41,354 bases of DNA, taken from the NCBI RefSeq assembly GCF_014180715.1, contig NZ_JACEFC010000014.1, positions 13,059-54,412 of the forward strand. The letters run 5' to 3'. Each line of letters opens with the position of its first letter. The stretch's first letter is position 1. This DNA is from Nocardioides stalactiti (GTDB lineage Bacteria; Actinomycetota; Actinomycetes; Propionibacteriales; Nocardioidaceae). This document shows positions 30,475-37,648 of the stretch, piece by piece. Both the position numbers and the translations under genes were made by a program. A model generated the notes under the pieces. The model worked only from the letters and a program-made list of their open reading frames with translations. It was not told the DNA's origin and made no database searches.

Positions 30475-31531
30475 GCGCCTCGCCGACCACACGACCCTGC
30501 GCCTCGGCGGACCGGCCCGGGCCTGGGTGCGGGCGACGACCGAGGACGAGCTGGTCGCTGCGATCACCTCGGCGGACGATGCCGGTGAGCCGGTCCTCGT
30601 GCTCGGCGGCGGCAGCAACCTGGTGGTCGCCGACGAGGGCTTCGCGGGCACGGTCGTCGAGGTCGCTACGCGCGGCATCGCGGCCGACGTCGAGGACTCC
30701 GACGACCCGACCTGTGGGGGAGCAGTGGTGACGGCGGCGGCGGGGGAGACCTGGGACGCCCTGGTCGCGCACGCGGTCGAGCGCGGCTGGGTGGGCATCG
30801 AGGCCCTCTCGGGCATCCCCGGCTCGGTCGGCGCCACCCCGATCCAGAACGTCGGCGCCTACGGCCAGGAGGTCAGCCAGTCCATCGCCTCGGTGCGGGT
30901 CTGGGACCGCAAGCTCCGCGGCGTCCGTACCTTCGCCGCAGCCGACTGCGGCTTCGGCTACCGCACGTCGCGCTTCAAGGTCGACCGGTACGACGCGAGC
31001 GCGGCCTTCGGTGGTCGGCACGTCGTCCTCTCCGTCACGTTTCAGCTGCCCCAGGGCTCGCTCTCGGCGCCGGTGGCCTACGCCGAGCTCGCGCGCTCCC
31101 TGGGCGTCGAGGTCGGCCAGCGCGCGCCGCTCGCCGAGGTCCGGGCCGCGGTGCTGGCCCTGCGGTCGGGCAAGGGCATGGTCCTCGACCCGACCGACCA
31201 CGACACCTGGAGCGCGGGCTCGTTCTTCACCAACCCCGTGGTGCCGGCCGACGCCGTCCCCGACGGAGCCCCGGCCTGGCCGACCGGCGACGAGGGCGCC
31301 CTCAAGACCAGCGCAGCGTGGCTGATCGAGCACGCGGGCTTCGGCAAGGGCCACGCCGGCCCTGGTGGACGTGTCTCCTTGTCGACAAAGCACACGCTCG
31401 CGCTCACCAACCGCGGTGGCGCGGCCACCGACGACCTGCTCACGCTCGCGCGGGAGGTCCGCGACGGCGTCGCGGCGTCGTACGGCATCACCCTGGTCAA
31501 CGAGCCCGTGCTCGTCGGCTGCACCCTCTGA
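30467..31531 (+). CDS. murB: UDP-N-acetylenolpyruvoylglucosamine reductase
   Basis: Encodes 354 residues from a TTG start that overlaps hadB. FAD-binding parts are clear: TTLRLGGPARAWV, VLVLGGGSNLVV, ALSGIPGSVGATPIQNVGAYGQEV. The C-terminal domain has GSFFTNPVV (catalytic Ser) and KTSAAWLIEHAGFGKG. It reduces the enolpyruvyl group to give UDP-MurNAc for peptidoglycan. The length and layout fit type I MurB. Tandem 21-bp repeats start three nt after its stop. Confidence 0.96.
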   Translation: MAERLADHTTLRLGGPARAWVRATTEDELVAAITSADDAGEPVLVLGGGSNLVVADEGFAGTVVEVATRGIAADVEDSDDPTCGGAVVTAAAGETWDALVAHAVERGWVGIEALSGIPGSVGATPIQNVGAYGQEVSQSIASVRVWDRKLRGVRTFAAADCGFGYRTSRFKVDRYDASAAFGGRHVVLSVTFQLPQGSLSAPVAYAELARSLGVEVGQRAPLAEVRAAVLALRSGKGMVLDPTDHDTWSAGSFFTNPVVPADAVPDGAPAWPTGDEGALKTSAAWLIEHAGFGKGHAGPGGRVSLSTKHTLALTNRGGAATDDLLTLAREVRDGVAASYGITLVNEPVLVGCTL

Positions 31532-31533
31532 CT

Positions 31534-31674
31534 CGAATCCGGACCTTCCTGGGCCGAATCCGGACCTTCCTGGGTCGAGTCCTGACCTTCCTGGGTCTCG
31601 AGGTCACGTCGAGCTCGAAAGGTCGGGATTCGCCGCGGACAACTAAGGATTCGACCCAGGAAGGTCAGGATTCG
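31534..31674. repeat. 21-bp unit in three tandem and two inverted copies
   Basis: Units at 31534-31554, 31555-31575 and 31576-31596 share the core GACCTTCCTGGG and differ at one to three positions. An inverted copy lies at 31654-31674 and a degenerate inverted one near 31613-31632. The array spans the murB/TetR convergent gap and forms the last codons of the TetR gene. Foldback of direct on inverted copies could terminate both transcripts. Confidence 0.8.
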
Positions 31675-32308
31675 ACGTGATCCGCAGCAGCCGGATGAGG
31701 CTGTCGACGTAGGCCCGGGTGCCGTCGGCCTCGAGGCTGGCGGTCGGGGTCGTGATGAGTGAGACGACGATCCGGAAGCACCACTCGGCAGCCTCACGCG
31801 GCGTGAGTGGGCGGGACCCGTCGGGTCGCGCCTCGGCCTGGTCGAGCGCGCGGCCGAGCTGTTCCTCGAACAGCGCGACGACCTGCTCGACGAGGGGACC
31901 CGAGCCCGTGGTGAGCGCCGGCAGGATCAGCTCGGGGTGCTCGCTCAAGGCCTTCTGGAGCAGGGCGTGGCCGCGCGCGTAGTCGACGACGTAGACGATC
32001 GCGCTGACGAGGTGGGCCTCGAGGTCGTCGCTGCGGCGCATGATCGGCACGACCGAGCTGAAGAAGGTGACGATCTCGCGGTCGAGGACCGCGGCCACGA
32101 TCGCGGACTGGTCGCCGGCGTACTTGTAGACGGTCGGCCGGGAGATCCCCGCGCGCTCGGCGATCGCAGCGTGCAACCGGGCGTCGAGGCCCTGGTCGAG
32201 GAGGCACTCGGTCGCCGCGTCGAGGATCCGCTCGCGGATGGTCTCCGCCGCCTTCGGGTTCGCGGGCCCGGGGCGGAGGCGGTGGACGCTGGACCTCAGG
32301 CCGGACAT
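31643..32308 (-). CDS. TetR-family transcriptional regulator
   Basis: Encodes 221 residues from ATG 32308, with TACGAT 6 nt upstream (leaderless). The helix-turn-helix is at about 43-66 (ARLHAAIAERAGISRPTVYKYAGD). The remainder is a helical ligand-binding domain. The last residues (SNPDLPGSNP) are encoded by the inverted copy of the 21-bp repeat, so the natural C-terminus may have been altered by repeat insertion. It is divergent from the AurF-like gene and probably controls it. The shared 98-nt gap has a GACCGGTC palindrome at 32329-32336. The ligand is unknown. Confidence 0.9.
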   Translation of the reverse strand: MSGLRSSVHRLRPGPANPKAAETIRERILDAATECLLDQGLDARLHAAIAERAGISRPTVYKYAGDQSAIVAAVLDREIVTFFSSVVPIMRRSDDLEAHLVSAIVYVVDYARGHALLQKALSEHPELILPALTTGSGPLVEQVVALFEEQLGRALDQAEARPDGSRPLTPREAAEWCFRIVVSLITTPTASLEADGTRAYVDSLIRLLRITSNPDLPGSNP

Positions 32309-32314
32309 GGATCC

Positions 32315-32320
32315 ATCGTA
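32315..32320 (-). promoter_or_regulatory. -10 element, leaderless start at 32308
   Basis: TACGAT on the minus strand with 6 nt (GGATCC) to the ATG. Confidence 0.5.
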
Positions 32321-32326
32321 GGGTCC

Positions 32327-32355
32327 TTGACCGGTCGTTGACGAAGTGCAATGGT
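32327..32355 (+). promoter_or_regulatory. Probable AurF-gene promoter with GACCGGTC operator
   Basis: TTGACC (32327-32332) and AATGGT (32350-32355) are 17 nt apart. The -35 overlaps the palindrome GACCGGTC (32329-32336), a candidate site for the adjacent TetR regulator. Confidence 0.4.
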
Positions 32356-32406
32356 ACGTAAACAACTCGCAGCACCGGCGCTGCGGGTCCGCCGGAGGGA
32401 CTCCTC

Positions 32407-33324
32407 ATGACCACCGCGCCCGAGCGCACCGCGCTCCCGCCCGCCCCCGACATGACGCAGGTCGCCACCCGCCTGCTCCGTGGCTCGGTCCGCCGTTCCT
32501 ACGAGCCGGCCGTCGCCATCGACTGGGACGCCCCGCTCGTCGAGGGCAAGTACTTCCTGCCCAAGGAGGTCGTCTCCCTCTACGGCACGACGTACTGGGA
32601 GGAGATGAGTGAGGAGCAGCGCATCGAGCTGTCCCGCCAGGAGATGGCCAACATCCTCTCCGTCGGCCTGTGGTTCGAGAACATCCTCAACCGCGGCCTG
32701 CTGCTCCAGCTGCTGCGCGAGGACCCGACCACGCCGTTCGCCCACTACGTGCTCACCGAGATGGGCGACGAGTGCCGCCACATGACGATGTTCGGGAAGG
32801 TGATCGCCCGGATCGGTGCGAAGCCCTATCGGATGGGTCTCGTCGACCGCACCGCCGCCGCGTTCCTCCCGCACTTCCTCCACGGCTCGCTGCTCTGGGT
32901 CGGCGCGCTCATCGGCGAGGAGATCTTCGACGCCCAGCAGCGCCGGATCATGACCGACCCGGAGCTCCAGCCCGTCGTCGCCCAGCTGATGAAGATCCAC
33001 GTCACCGAAGAGGCGCGCCACATCAAGTTCGCCCGCGAGGGCGTCGTCCACCGGATGCAGGACGCCTCGCGGCTCGAGCGGTTCCTGGTGGCGAACCTCC
33101 AGGGGCTCGGTGGCCCCACGATGAAACGGTGCCTCGTGCACAAGGGCATCTACCACCGCGCCGGGCTCGACGTGGAGCGCGCCTACCGCGAGGCCAAGGC
33201 CAATCCCCACCACCTGGAGATGGCGCGGATCGGCTTCGCGCCGCTCGCCGCGTTCCTCGAGGAGAACGGGTTGATGAGCCGGTTCTCCCGCACGATGTGG
33301 AAGCGCGCGGGGTTCCTGGCGTGA
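32407..33324 (+). CDS. Diiron oxygenase, AurF-like
   Basis: Encodes 305 helical residues. Metal-ligand motifs of the AurF/CmlI type are visible: EMGDECRHM (Glu122, His125) and HVTEEARHIKFA (His198, Glu202, His205), with WFENILNRG upstream supplying another carboxylate. Relatives oxidise aryl amines or hydroxylate small molecules with a dinuclear iron site; the substrate here is unknown. The stop overlaps the GTG of the DUF4873 gene. Paired with a divergent TetR gene, it looks like a small substrate-induced unit. Confidence 0.88.
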   Translation: MTTAPERTALPPAPDMTQVATRLLRGSVRRSYEPAVAIDWDAPLVEGKYFLPKEVVSLYGTTYWEEMSEEQRIELSRQEMANILSVGLWFENILNRGLLLQLLREDPTTPFAHYVLTEMGDECRHMTMFGKVIARIGAKPYRMGLVDRTAAAFLPHFLHGSLLWVGALIGEEIFDAQQRRIMTDPELQPVVAQLMKIHVTEEARHIKFAREGVVHRMQDASRLERFLVANLQGLGGPTMKRCLVHKGIYHRAGLDVERAYREAKANPHHLEMARIGFAPLAAFLEENGLMSRFSRTMWKRAGFLA

Positions 33325-33764
33325 ACACCCCACGCCGTTCTTTGCCTCCCCCGCTTCGCTCCTCCGGCAAACAACGCCGCGGGGACCCCAAGAACGTGAA
33401 GCTCCGCAACCGGCCACGGCGGCACCCCGCTGGGATGGCGTTCGTCCCGCCCGACGACGGCGACGGGTACGACGGCCCGGCGACGCTGCTGGTGGGCGGG
33501 GAGGTGCTGGCGGTCGCCGTCCACCTCGCGGGCCACCTCGAGCCGCTCGACGGGCTCTACCACTGGTACGGCCGGATCGACGGCACCCCGGACGTCGTCG
33601 CCCTCAAGGAGGGCGGCGCCACGACCGGCGAGCTCGCGATCGGGGACCGTGCCCCGGCGCCCGTCCGGCTCGCCGAGCTCGACGTCTGGGGGCACGTCCA
33701 GGTCAACGGCGCCGGCGCGCCGCCGTACCTCCTCGAGCCGGTCGACGTCGACCTCCCGTTCTGA
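33321..33764 (+). CDS. DUF4873-domain protein
   Basis: Encodes 147 residues. The domain starts near YDGPATLLVGGEVLAVAVHLAGHLEPLDGLYHWYGRI and ends WGHVQVNGAGAPPYLLEP, a typical DUF4873 layout. This domain is often found beside or fused to oxygenases and monooxygenases, which fits its overlap (GTGA) with the AurF-like gene. The first ~30 residues (RRSLPPPLRSSGKQRR) are encoded by a palindromic repeat element and are unlikely to be part of the fold. A later start, for example ATG 33435, is therefore possible. The function is unknown. Confidence 0.8.
   Translation: MNTPRRSLPPPLRSSGKQRRGDPKNVKLRNRPRRHPAGMAFVPPDDGDGYDGPATLLVGGEVLAVAVHLAGHLEPLDGLYHWYGRIDGTPDVVALKEGGATTGELAIGDRAPAPVRLAELDVWGHVQVNGAGAPPYLLEPVDVDLPF
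33333..33379. repeat. REP-like palindromic element inside coding sequence
   Basis: The 14-nt arms at 33333-33346 and 33366-33379 pair at 12 positions (TTTGCC with GGCAAA is the perfect core) around a 19-nt pyrimidine-rich loop. It lies directly after the AurF stop and within the DUF4873 N-terminus. A dispersed repeat is inferred from its shape. Confidence 0.6.
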
Positions 33765-33771
33765 CCGGCGG

Positions 33772-34785
33772 TCAGTCCGCGGCGAGCCAGGCGTCGATGT
33801 CGGCCTCGGCGCGCTTCCGGAGCTCCTCGGGCGACCGGCTCGCCCGGAACGACATCCGCGCCAGCTCGGCGAGCTGCTCGTCGGCGAGCCGGTGGGCGGC
33901 GCGCATCGTGGCGTACTGGCTGGCCAGCCGCGACCCGAACAGCAGCGGGTCGTCGGCGCCGAGCGCGACCGTCGCGCCCGCGGCGAGCAGCGTCGGCAAC
34001 GGCACCGACGACAGGTCGGAGTAGACCCCGAGCGCCACGTTGGAGACCGGGCAGACCTCCAGCGCCACGCCCGCGTCGACGATGCGCGCGAGCAGGTCGG
34101 GGTCCTCGGCGGCCCGGACACCGTGGCCGAGCCGGTGGGCGTGGAGCTCGTCGAGGCAGGTCCGGATGTGCTCGGGCCCGCGCAGCTCGCCGCCGTGGGG
34201 GGCGAGCAGCAGCCCGGCGCGCTCGGCGATCTCGAACGCGCCTGCGAAGTCGGCCGTCGTGCCGCGCCGCTCGTCGTTGGAGAGCCCGAAACCGACGACG
34301 CCGCGGTCGGCGTACTGGGCCGCGAGCCGGGCCAGCGTGCGCGCGTCGAGCGGGTGGCGGGTGCGGTTGGCTGCGATGACCACCGCCATGCCGAGGCCGG
34401 TGCGCTCCGAGGCGTCGCGGACCGCGTCGAGCACCAGGTCGGTGAACGCCGTGATCCCGCCGAACCGGGCCGCGTAGCCGCTGGGGTCCACCTGGATCTC
34501 CAGCCACCGACCACCGTCGGCCACGTCGTCCTCGGCGGCCTCGCGCACCAGGCGCCGTACGTCGTCCTCGGTGCGCAGCACCGACCGGGCCACGTCGTAC
34601 AGGCGCTGGAAGCGGAACCAGCCCTTCTGGTCGGCAGCGGTGAGCTGCGGTGGCCAGGCCGTCACCAGGGCGTCCGGGAGGTGGATGCCGTCGCGCTCGG
34701 CCAGCTCCAGGAGCGTCGTGTGTCGCATCGAGCCGGTGAAGTGCAGGTGCAGGTGCGCCTTCGGCAGTGAGTGAGGGTCCCGCAC
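33772..34785 (-). CDS. add: Adenosine deaminase family protein
   Basis: Encodes 337 residues from GTG 34785, which is preceded by TACGAT at 6 nt (leaderless). Metal ligands His11 and His13 are in KAHLHLHFTGSM; the usual LEGS is FTGS here. APHGGE supplies the catalytic His/Glu region, and ALGADDP the metal Asp. SNVALGVY matches the substrate-side loop. It deaminates adenosine (or a related 6-amino purine nucleoside) to inosine in the cytosol. The FTGS variant weakens the substrate assignment slightly. It is convergent with DUF4873 and divergent from tRNA-Trp. Confidence 0.9.
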   Translation of the reverse strand: MRDPHSLPKAHLHLHFTGSMRHTTLLELAERDGIHLPDALVTAWPPQLTAADQKGWFRFQRLYDVARSVLRTEDDVRRLVREAAEDDVADGGRWLEIQVDPSGYAARFGGITAFTDLVLDAVRDASERTGLGMAVVIAANRTRHPLDARTLARLAAQYADRGVVGFGLSNDERRGTTADFAGAFEIAERAGLLLAPHGGELRGPEHIRTCLDELHAHRLGHGVRAAEDPDLLARIVDAGVALEVCPVSNVALGVYSDLSSVPLPTLLAAGATVALGADDPLLFGSRLASQYATMRAAHRLADEQLAELARMSFRASRSPEELRKRAEADIDAWLAAD

Positions 34786-34791
34786 GCCGTC

Positions 34792-34797
34792 ATCGTA
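34792..34797 (-). promoter_or_regulatory. -10 element, leaderless start at 34785
   Basis: TACGAT on the minus strand with 6 nt (GACGGC) to the GTG. Confidence 0.5.
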
Positions 34798-34810
34798 GGT
34801 GGAGGTGCTT

Positions 34811-34840
34811 TTGGTCCGCTTGGGCCCGGGTGCGTAGACT
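34811..34840 (+). promoter_or_regulatory. Probable promoter of tRNA-Trp/secE/nusG
   Basis: TTGGTC (34811-34816) and TAGACT (34835-34840) with an 18-nt spacer. It lies about 95 nt before tRNA-Trp. Confidence 0.55.
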
Positions 34841-34935
34841 CCCACCTTGGTGGCTTTCCCCCATGGTGAGTCGCGCCCTCGTGACGGTCGTCACGGAGCG
34901 TGCGGATCCGCTCGAGGAGCGGGGGAAGCAATCGG

Positions 34936-35008
34936 AGGGCACTAGCTCAACTGGCAGAGCATCGGTCTCCAAAACCGAAGGTTGGGGGTTCAAGTCCCTC
35001 GTGCCCTG
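34936..35008 (+). tRNA. tRNA-Trp (CCA)
   Basis: 73 nt. Acceptor AGGGCAC/GTGCCCT, anticodon loop CTCCAAA with anticodon CCA, T-loop TTCAAGT. CCA tail not encoded. As in many actinobacteria it directly precedes secE. Confidence 0.97.
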
Positions 35009-35044
35009 CAAGGAACAGACGACGAGGTAGAAGAGGTGAGCAGC

Positions 35045-35296
35045 GTGTCGGACTCCCCTGCGACCGACAAGGGTCGCCAGTCCGACGCCGGCGAGCGGCG
35101 TACCGGCCCGGTGACGTTCTACCGCCAGGTCGTCGCTGAGCTGCGCAAGGTCGTCTACCCGACGCGTGAGCAGCTGGTGACCTACTTCTTCGTCGTCATG
35201 TCCTTCGTGCTGGTGATGATCGCGATCGTGTCGCTGCTGGACCTCGGTCTCGGCAAGGCGGTCTTCGCCATCTTCACCGGCGCAGACGACGTGTGA
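35045..35296 (+). CDS. secE: Preprotein translocase subunit SecE
   Basis: Encodes 83 residues. GTG 35045 has GAGG 8 nt upstream; the in-frame GTG 35036 is also possible. The conserved amphipathic part [23 protein letters not shown] and one membrane helix ([22 protein letters not shown]) are characteristic. SecE clamps the SecY channel. It is 37 nt after tRNA-Trp and 52 nt before nusG, so all three are probably co-transcribed. Confidence 0.95.
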   Translation: MSDSPATDKGRQSDAGERRTGPVTFYRQVVAELRKVVYPTREQLVTYFFVVMSFVLVMIAIVSLLDLGLGKAVFAIFTGADDV

Positions 35297-35348
35297 CCGG
35301 CGCTTCCCGCGTCGTCACCCCCGCGAACAGCAACTGATGGAGCAGCAC

Positions 35349-36185
35349 GTGTCGGAGCAGTACGACTCCGCCCAGGAGATGGGCGAGGACGTCACCACCC
35401 CCGAGGAGGTCGAGGACATCCTCGACGCCGAGGGCGACGAGCCGACCCCCGAGGAGGTCGAGGCTTCCGAGGTCGAGGCTTCCGAGGTCGACGCCGACGA
35501 GGACGACGCTGACGAGGACGCCGATGCGGACCTCGACGACGCGGCTCCCGCCGAGGAGCTCGACCCGCTGGAGGCCTTCCGCCGCGAGCTCCTGATGAAG
35601 CCGGGCGACTGGTTCGTCGTGCACACCTACTCCGGCATGGAGAACCGGGTGAAGCACAACCTGGAGAACCGCATCCACTCCCTCAACATGGAGGACTACA
35701 TCCACGAGATCGTGGTCCCCACCGAGGAGGTCGCGGAGATCAAGAACGGCCAGCGCAAGATGGTCAAGCGCACCGTTCTCCCCGGTTACGTCCTGGTCCG
35801 CATGGATCTCACCGACGAGTCCTGGGCCGCGGTCCGGCACACGCCTTCGGTGACCGGCTTCGTCGGTCACAGCCACCAGCCGGTGCCGCTGAGCCTCGAC
35901 GAGGTCGAGAAGATGCTCGCCCCGTCGATCGTCCTCGCGGTCGCGTCCGAGTCCGAGGGCGGCGCCGCCTCCGGCACGCCCGGCTCGACCGCCGCGAAGA
36001 AGCCGATCGAGGTCGCCGACTTCGGTGAGGGCGACTCCGTCATGGTCGTCGACGGGCCGTTCGCGACCCTGCACGCGACCATCACCGAGATCAACGCCGA
36101 GGCCCAGCGCCTCAAGGCGCTGGTCGAGATCTTCGGCCGGGAGACCCCGGTCGAGCTGAGCTTCAGCCAGGTCCAGAAGGTCTGA
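35349..36185 (+). CDS. nusG: Transcription termination/antitermination protein NusG
   Basis: Encodes 278 residues from GTG 35349; TGGAG six nt upstream supports it over ATG 35337, which has no ribosome site. The first ~80 residues are an acidic extension ([21 protein letters not shown]) containing a 15-nt tandem duplication coding VEASE. The NGN domain begins [19 protein letters not shown], with [13 protein letters not shown]. The C-terminal KOW domain starts [15 protein letters not shown]. NusG binds RNA polymerase and couples it to ribosomes or Rho. Acidic extensions are usual in actinobacterial NusG. Confidence 0.96.
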   Translation: MSEQYDSAQEMGEDVTTPEEVEDILDAEGDEPTPEEVEASEVEASEVDADEDDADEDADADLDDAAPAEELDPLEAFRRELLMKPGDWFVVHTYSGMENRVKHNLENRIHSLNMEDYIHEIVVPTEEVAEIKNGQRKMVKRTVLPGYVLVRMDLTDESWAAVRHTPSVTGFVGHSHQPVPLSLDEVEKMLAPSIVLAVASESEGGAASGTPGSTAAKKPIEVADFGEGDSVMVVDGPFATLHATITEINAEAQRLKALVEIFGRETPVELSFSQVQKV

Positions 36186-36195
36186 CGCCCAGCAC

Positions 36196-36250
36196 CCCGG
36201 CCGCGAGGCCGGGCGCAAGGAAAGTGGCAGAGGCGTACGTCGTACCCCTC
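36196..36250 (+). promoter_or_regulatory. rplK leader hairpins, possible L1 control site
   Basis: Two hairpins lie in the nusG-rplK gap: CCCGGCC-gcga-GGCCGGG (36196-36213), and GAGG-c-GTAC-gtc-GTAC-c-CCTC (36230-36250). L1 is known to bind the leader of its own operon in other bacteria; the second hairpin is a candidate, by position only. Confidence 0.35.
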
Positions 36251-36281
36251 GTCATGACCACGAGAAGAAAGAGATAGAGGA

Positions 36282-36716
36282 ATGCCTCCCAAGAAGAAGA
36301 TCGCTGCGCTGGTCAAGGTGCAGCTGCAGGCGGGTGCCGCCACGCCGGCGCCGCCGGTCGGTACCGCCCTCGGTCCGCACGGTGTCAACATCATGGACTT
36401 CTGCAAGGCGTACAACGCCCAGACCGAGTCCATGCGCGGCAACGTCATCCCCGTCGAGATCACGATCTACGAGGACCGTTCGTTCGACTTCATCACGAAG
36501 ACCCCGCCGGCCGCCGAGCTCATCAAGAAGGCTGCCGGTCTGAAGAAGGGCTCGGGCGTCCCGCACAAGGAGAAGGTCGGCAAGCTGACCAAGGACCAGG
36601 TGCGCGAGATCGCCACGACGAAGCTCCCTGACCTCAACGCCAACGACATCGACGCCGCAATGAAGATCGTGGAGGGCACCGCCCGCTCCATGGGCGTCAC
36701 CGTCGAGGGCAACTGA
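36282..36716 (+). CDS. rplK: 50S ribosomal protein L11
   Basis: Encodes 144 residues with the full L11 signature: [49 protein letters not shown], and the C-terminal RNA-binding part ([25 protein letters not shown]). It binds 23S rRNA at the factor-binding site and is needed for stringent-response sensing. It is followed 63 nt later by rplA. Confidence 0.97.
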   Translation: MPPKKKIAALVKVQLQAGAATPAPPVGTALGPHGVNIMDFCKAYNAQTESMRGNVIPVEITIYEDRSFDFITKTPPAAELIKKAAGLKKGSGVPHKEKVGKLTKDQVREIATTKLPDLNANDIDAAMKIVEGTARSMGVTVEGN

Positions 36717-36779
36717 ACCACTGTGGGAGAGCCGCGCTGGCTCGCTGACCACACCTCCTCTTCTAAGTAAGGAATCACC

Positions 36780-37493
36780 ATGCAGCGCAGCAAGACCTAC
36801 CGCGCCGCGTCGGAGACGTTCGACAAGAACGAGCTCTACGCGCCGCTGGCCGCTATCAAGATCGCCAAGGCCTCCAGCAAGAAGAAGTTCGACGAGACCG
36901 TCGACGTCGTCATGCGCCTGGGTGTCGACCCGCGCAAGGCCGACCAGATGGTCCGCGGCACCGTCAACCTGCCCCACGGCACCGGCAAGACGGCCCGCGT
37001 CCTCGTGTTCGCGAACGCCGACAAGGCCGACGCCGCCCGTGAGGCCGGCGCCGACATCGTCGGTGGCGACGAGCTCATCGACAAGGTGGCCGGTGGCTGG
37101 CTCGACTTCGACGCCGTCGTGGCGACCCCCGACATGATGGGCAAGGTCGGCCGCCTCGGTCGCGTGCTCGGCCCCCGTGGCCTCATGCCGAACCCGAAGA
37201 CCGGCACCGTCACCCCGGACCCGGCCAAGGCCGTGACCGACATCAAGGGCGGCAAGATCGAGTTTCGTGTCGACCGCCACGCCAACCTGCACTTCATCAT
37301 CGGCAAGGCGTCGTTCGACGAGACCCAGCTCGCGGAGAACTACGCGGCGGCGCTCGAGGAGGTGCTGCGGCTCAAGCCGTCCAGCTCCAAGGGCCGCTAC
37401 CTGAAGAAGGTCACCGTCTCCACGACCATGGGCCCCGGTGTCCAGGTCGACCCCAACCGCATCAAGAACGTCGCGGTCGAGGACGAGGCCTGA
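36780..37493 (+). CDS. rplA: 50S ribosomal protein L1
   Basis: Encodes 237 residues, opening [17 protein letters not shown]. It has the L1 core: [57 protein letters not shown] and [20 protein letters not shown]1 binds 23S rRNA at the L1 stalk and represses its own operon. AAGGA precedes the ATG. The operon ends here with a strong hairpin; rplJ/rplL have a separate promoter. Confidence 0.97.
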   Translation: MQRSKTYRAASETFDKNELYAPLAAIKIAKASSKKKFDETVDVVMRLGVDPRKADQMVRGTVNLPHGTGKTARVLVFANADKADAAREAGADIVGGDELIDKVAGGWLDFDAVVATPDMMGKVGRLGRVLGPRGLMPNPKTGTVTPDPAKAVTDIKGGKIEFRVDRHANLHFIIGKASFDETQLAENYAAALEEVLRLKPSSSKGRYLKKVTVSTTMGPGVQVDPNRIKNVAVEDEA

Positions 37494-37503
37494 CGAGTCG
37501 CCT

Positions 37504-37638
37504 AGGTTGCAGGTCCGAAGTGCCAGGGCCTGACCGATGAAGTGCCGATGCCCGGTGTGCGAAGCACGCCGGGCATCGGTTCGTTTTGATGCTGGTGTTC
37601 TCGGGTCCGCAACTGTGGGCACTTCGGACCCGCAACCT
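37504..37638. repeat. Long inverted repeat flanking the rplA terminator
   Basis: A 21-nt arm at 37504-37524 (core GGTCCGAAGTGCC) matches 20 of 21 positions of the reverse complement of 37618-37638. The ~93 nt between hold the rplA terminator and further GAAGTGCC and GGGTCCGCAAC copies. It fills the convergent rplA/aminotransferase gap. Confidence 0.75.
37545..37587 (+). terminator. Terminator after rplA
   Basis: Perfect 11-bp stem CCGATGCCCGG (37545-37555) / CCGGGCATCGG (37569-37579) with inner GTGC/GCAC, then TTCGTTTT. Confidence 0.85.
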
Positions 37639-37648
37639 GGGCAACTCG

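Noticed and set aside
31534-31596. Possible CRISPR array
   Set aside because: The 21-bp units are directly adjacent with no spacers, and no cas gene is nearby.
36196-36213. nusG terminator
   Set aside because: The stem is only 7 bp with no T-tract and lies in a conserved secE-nusG-rplK-rplA order, so full termination is unlikely; kept only as a leader hairpin.
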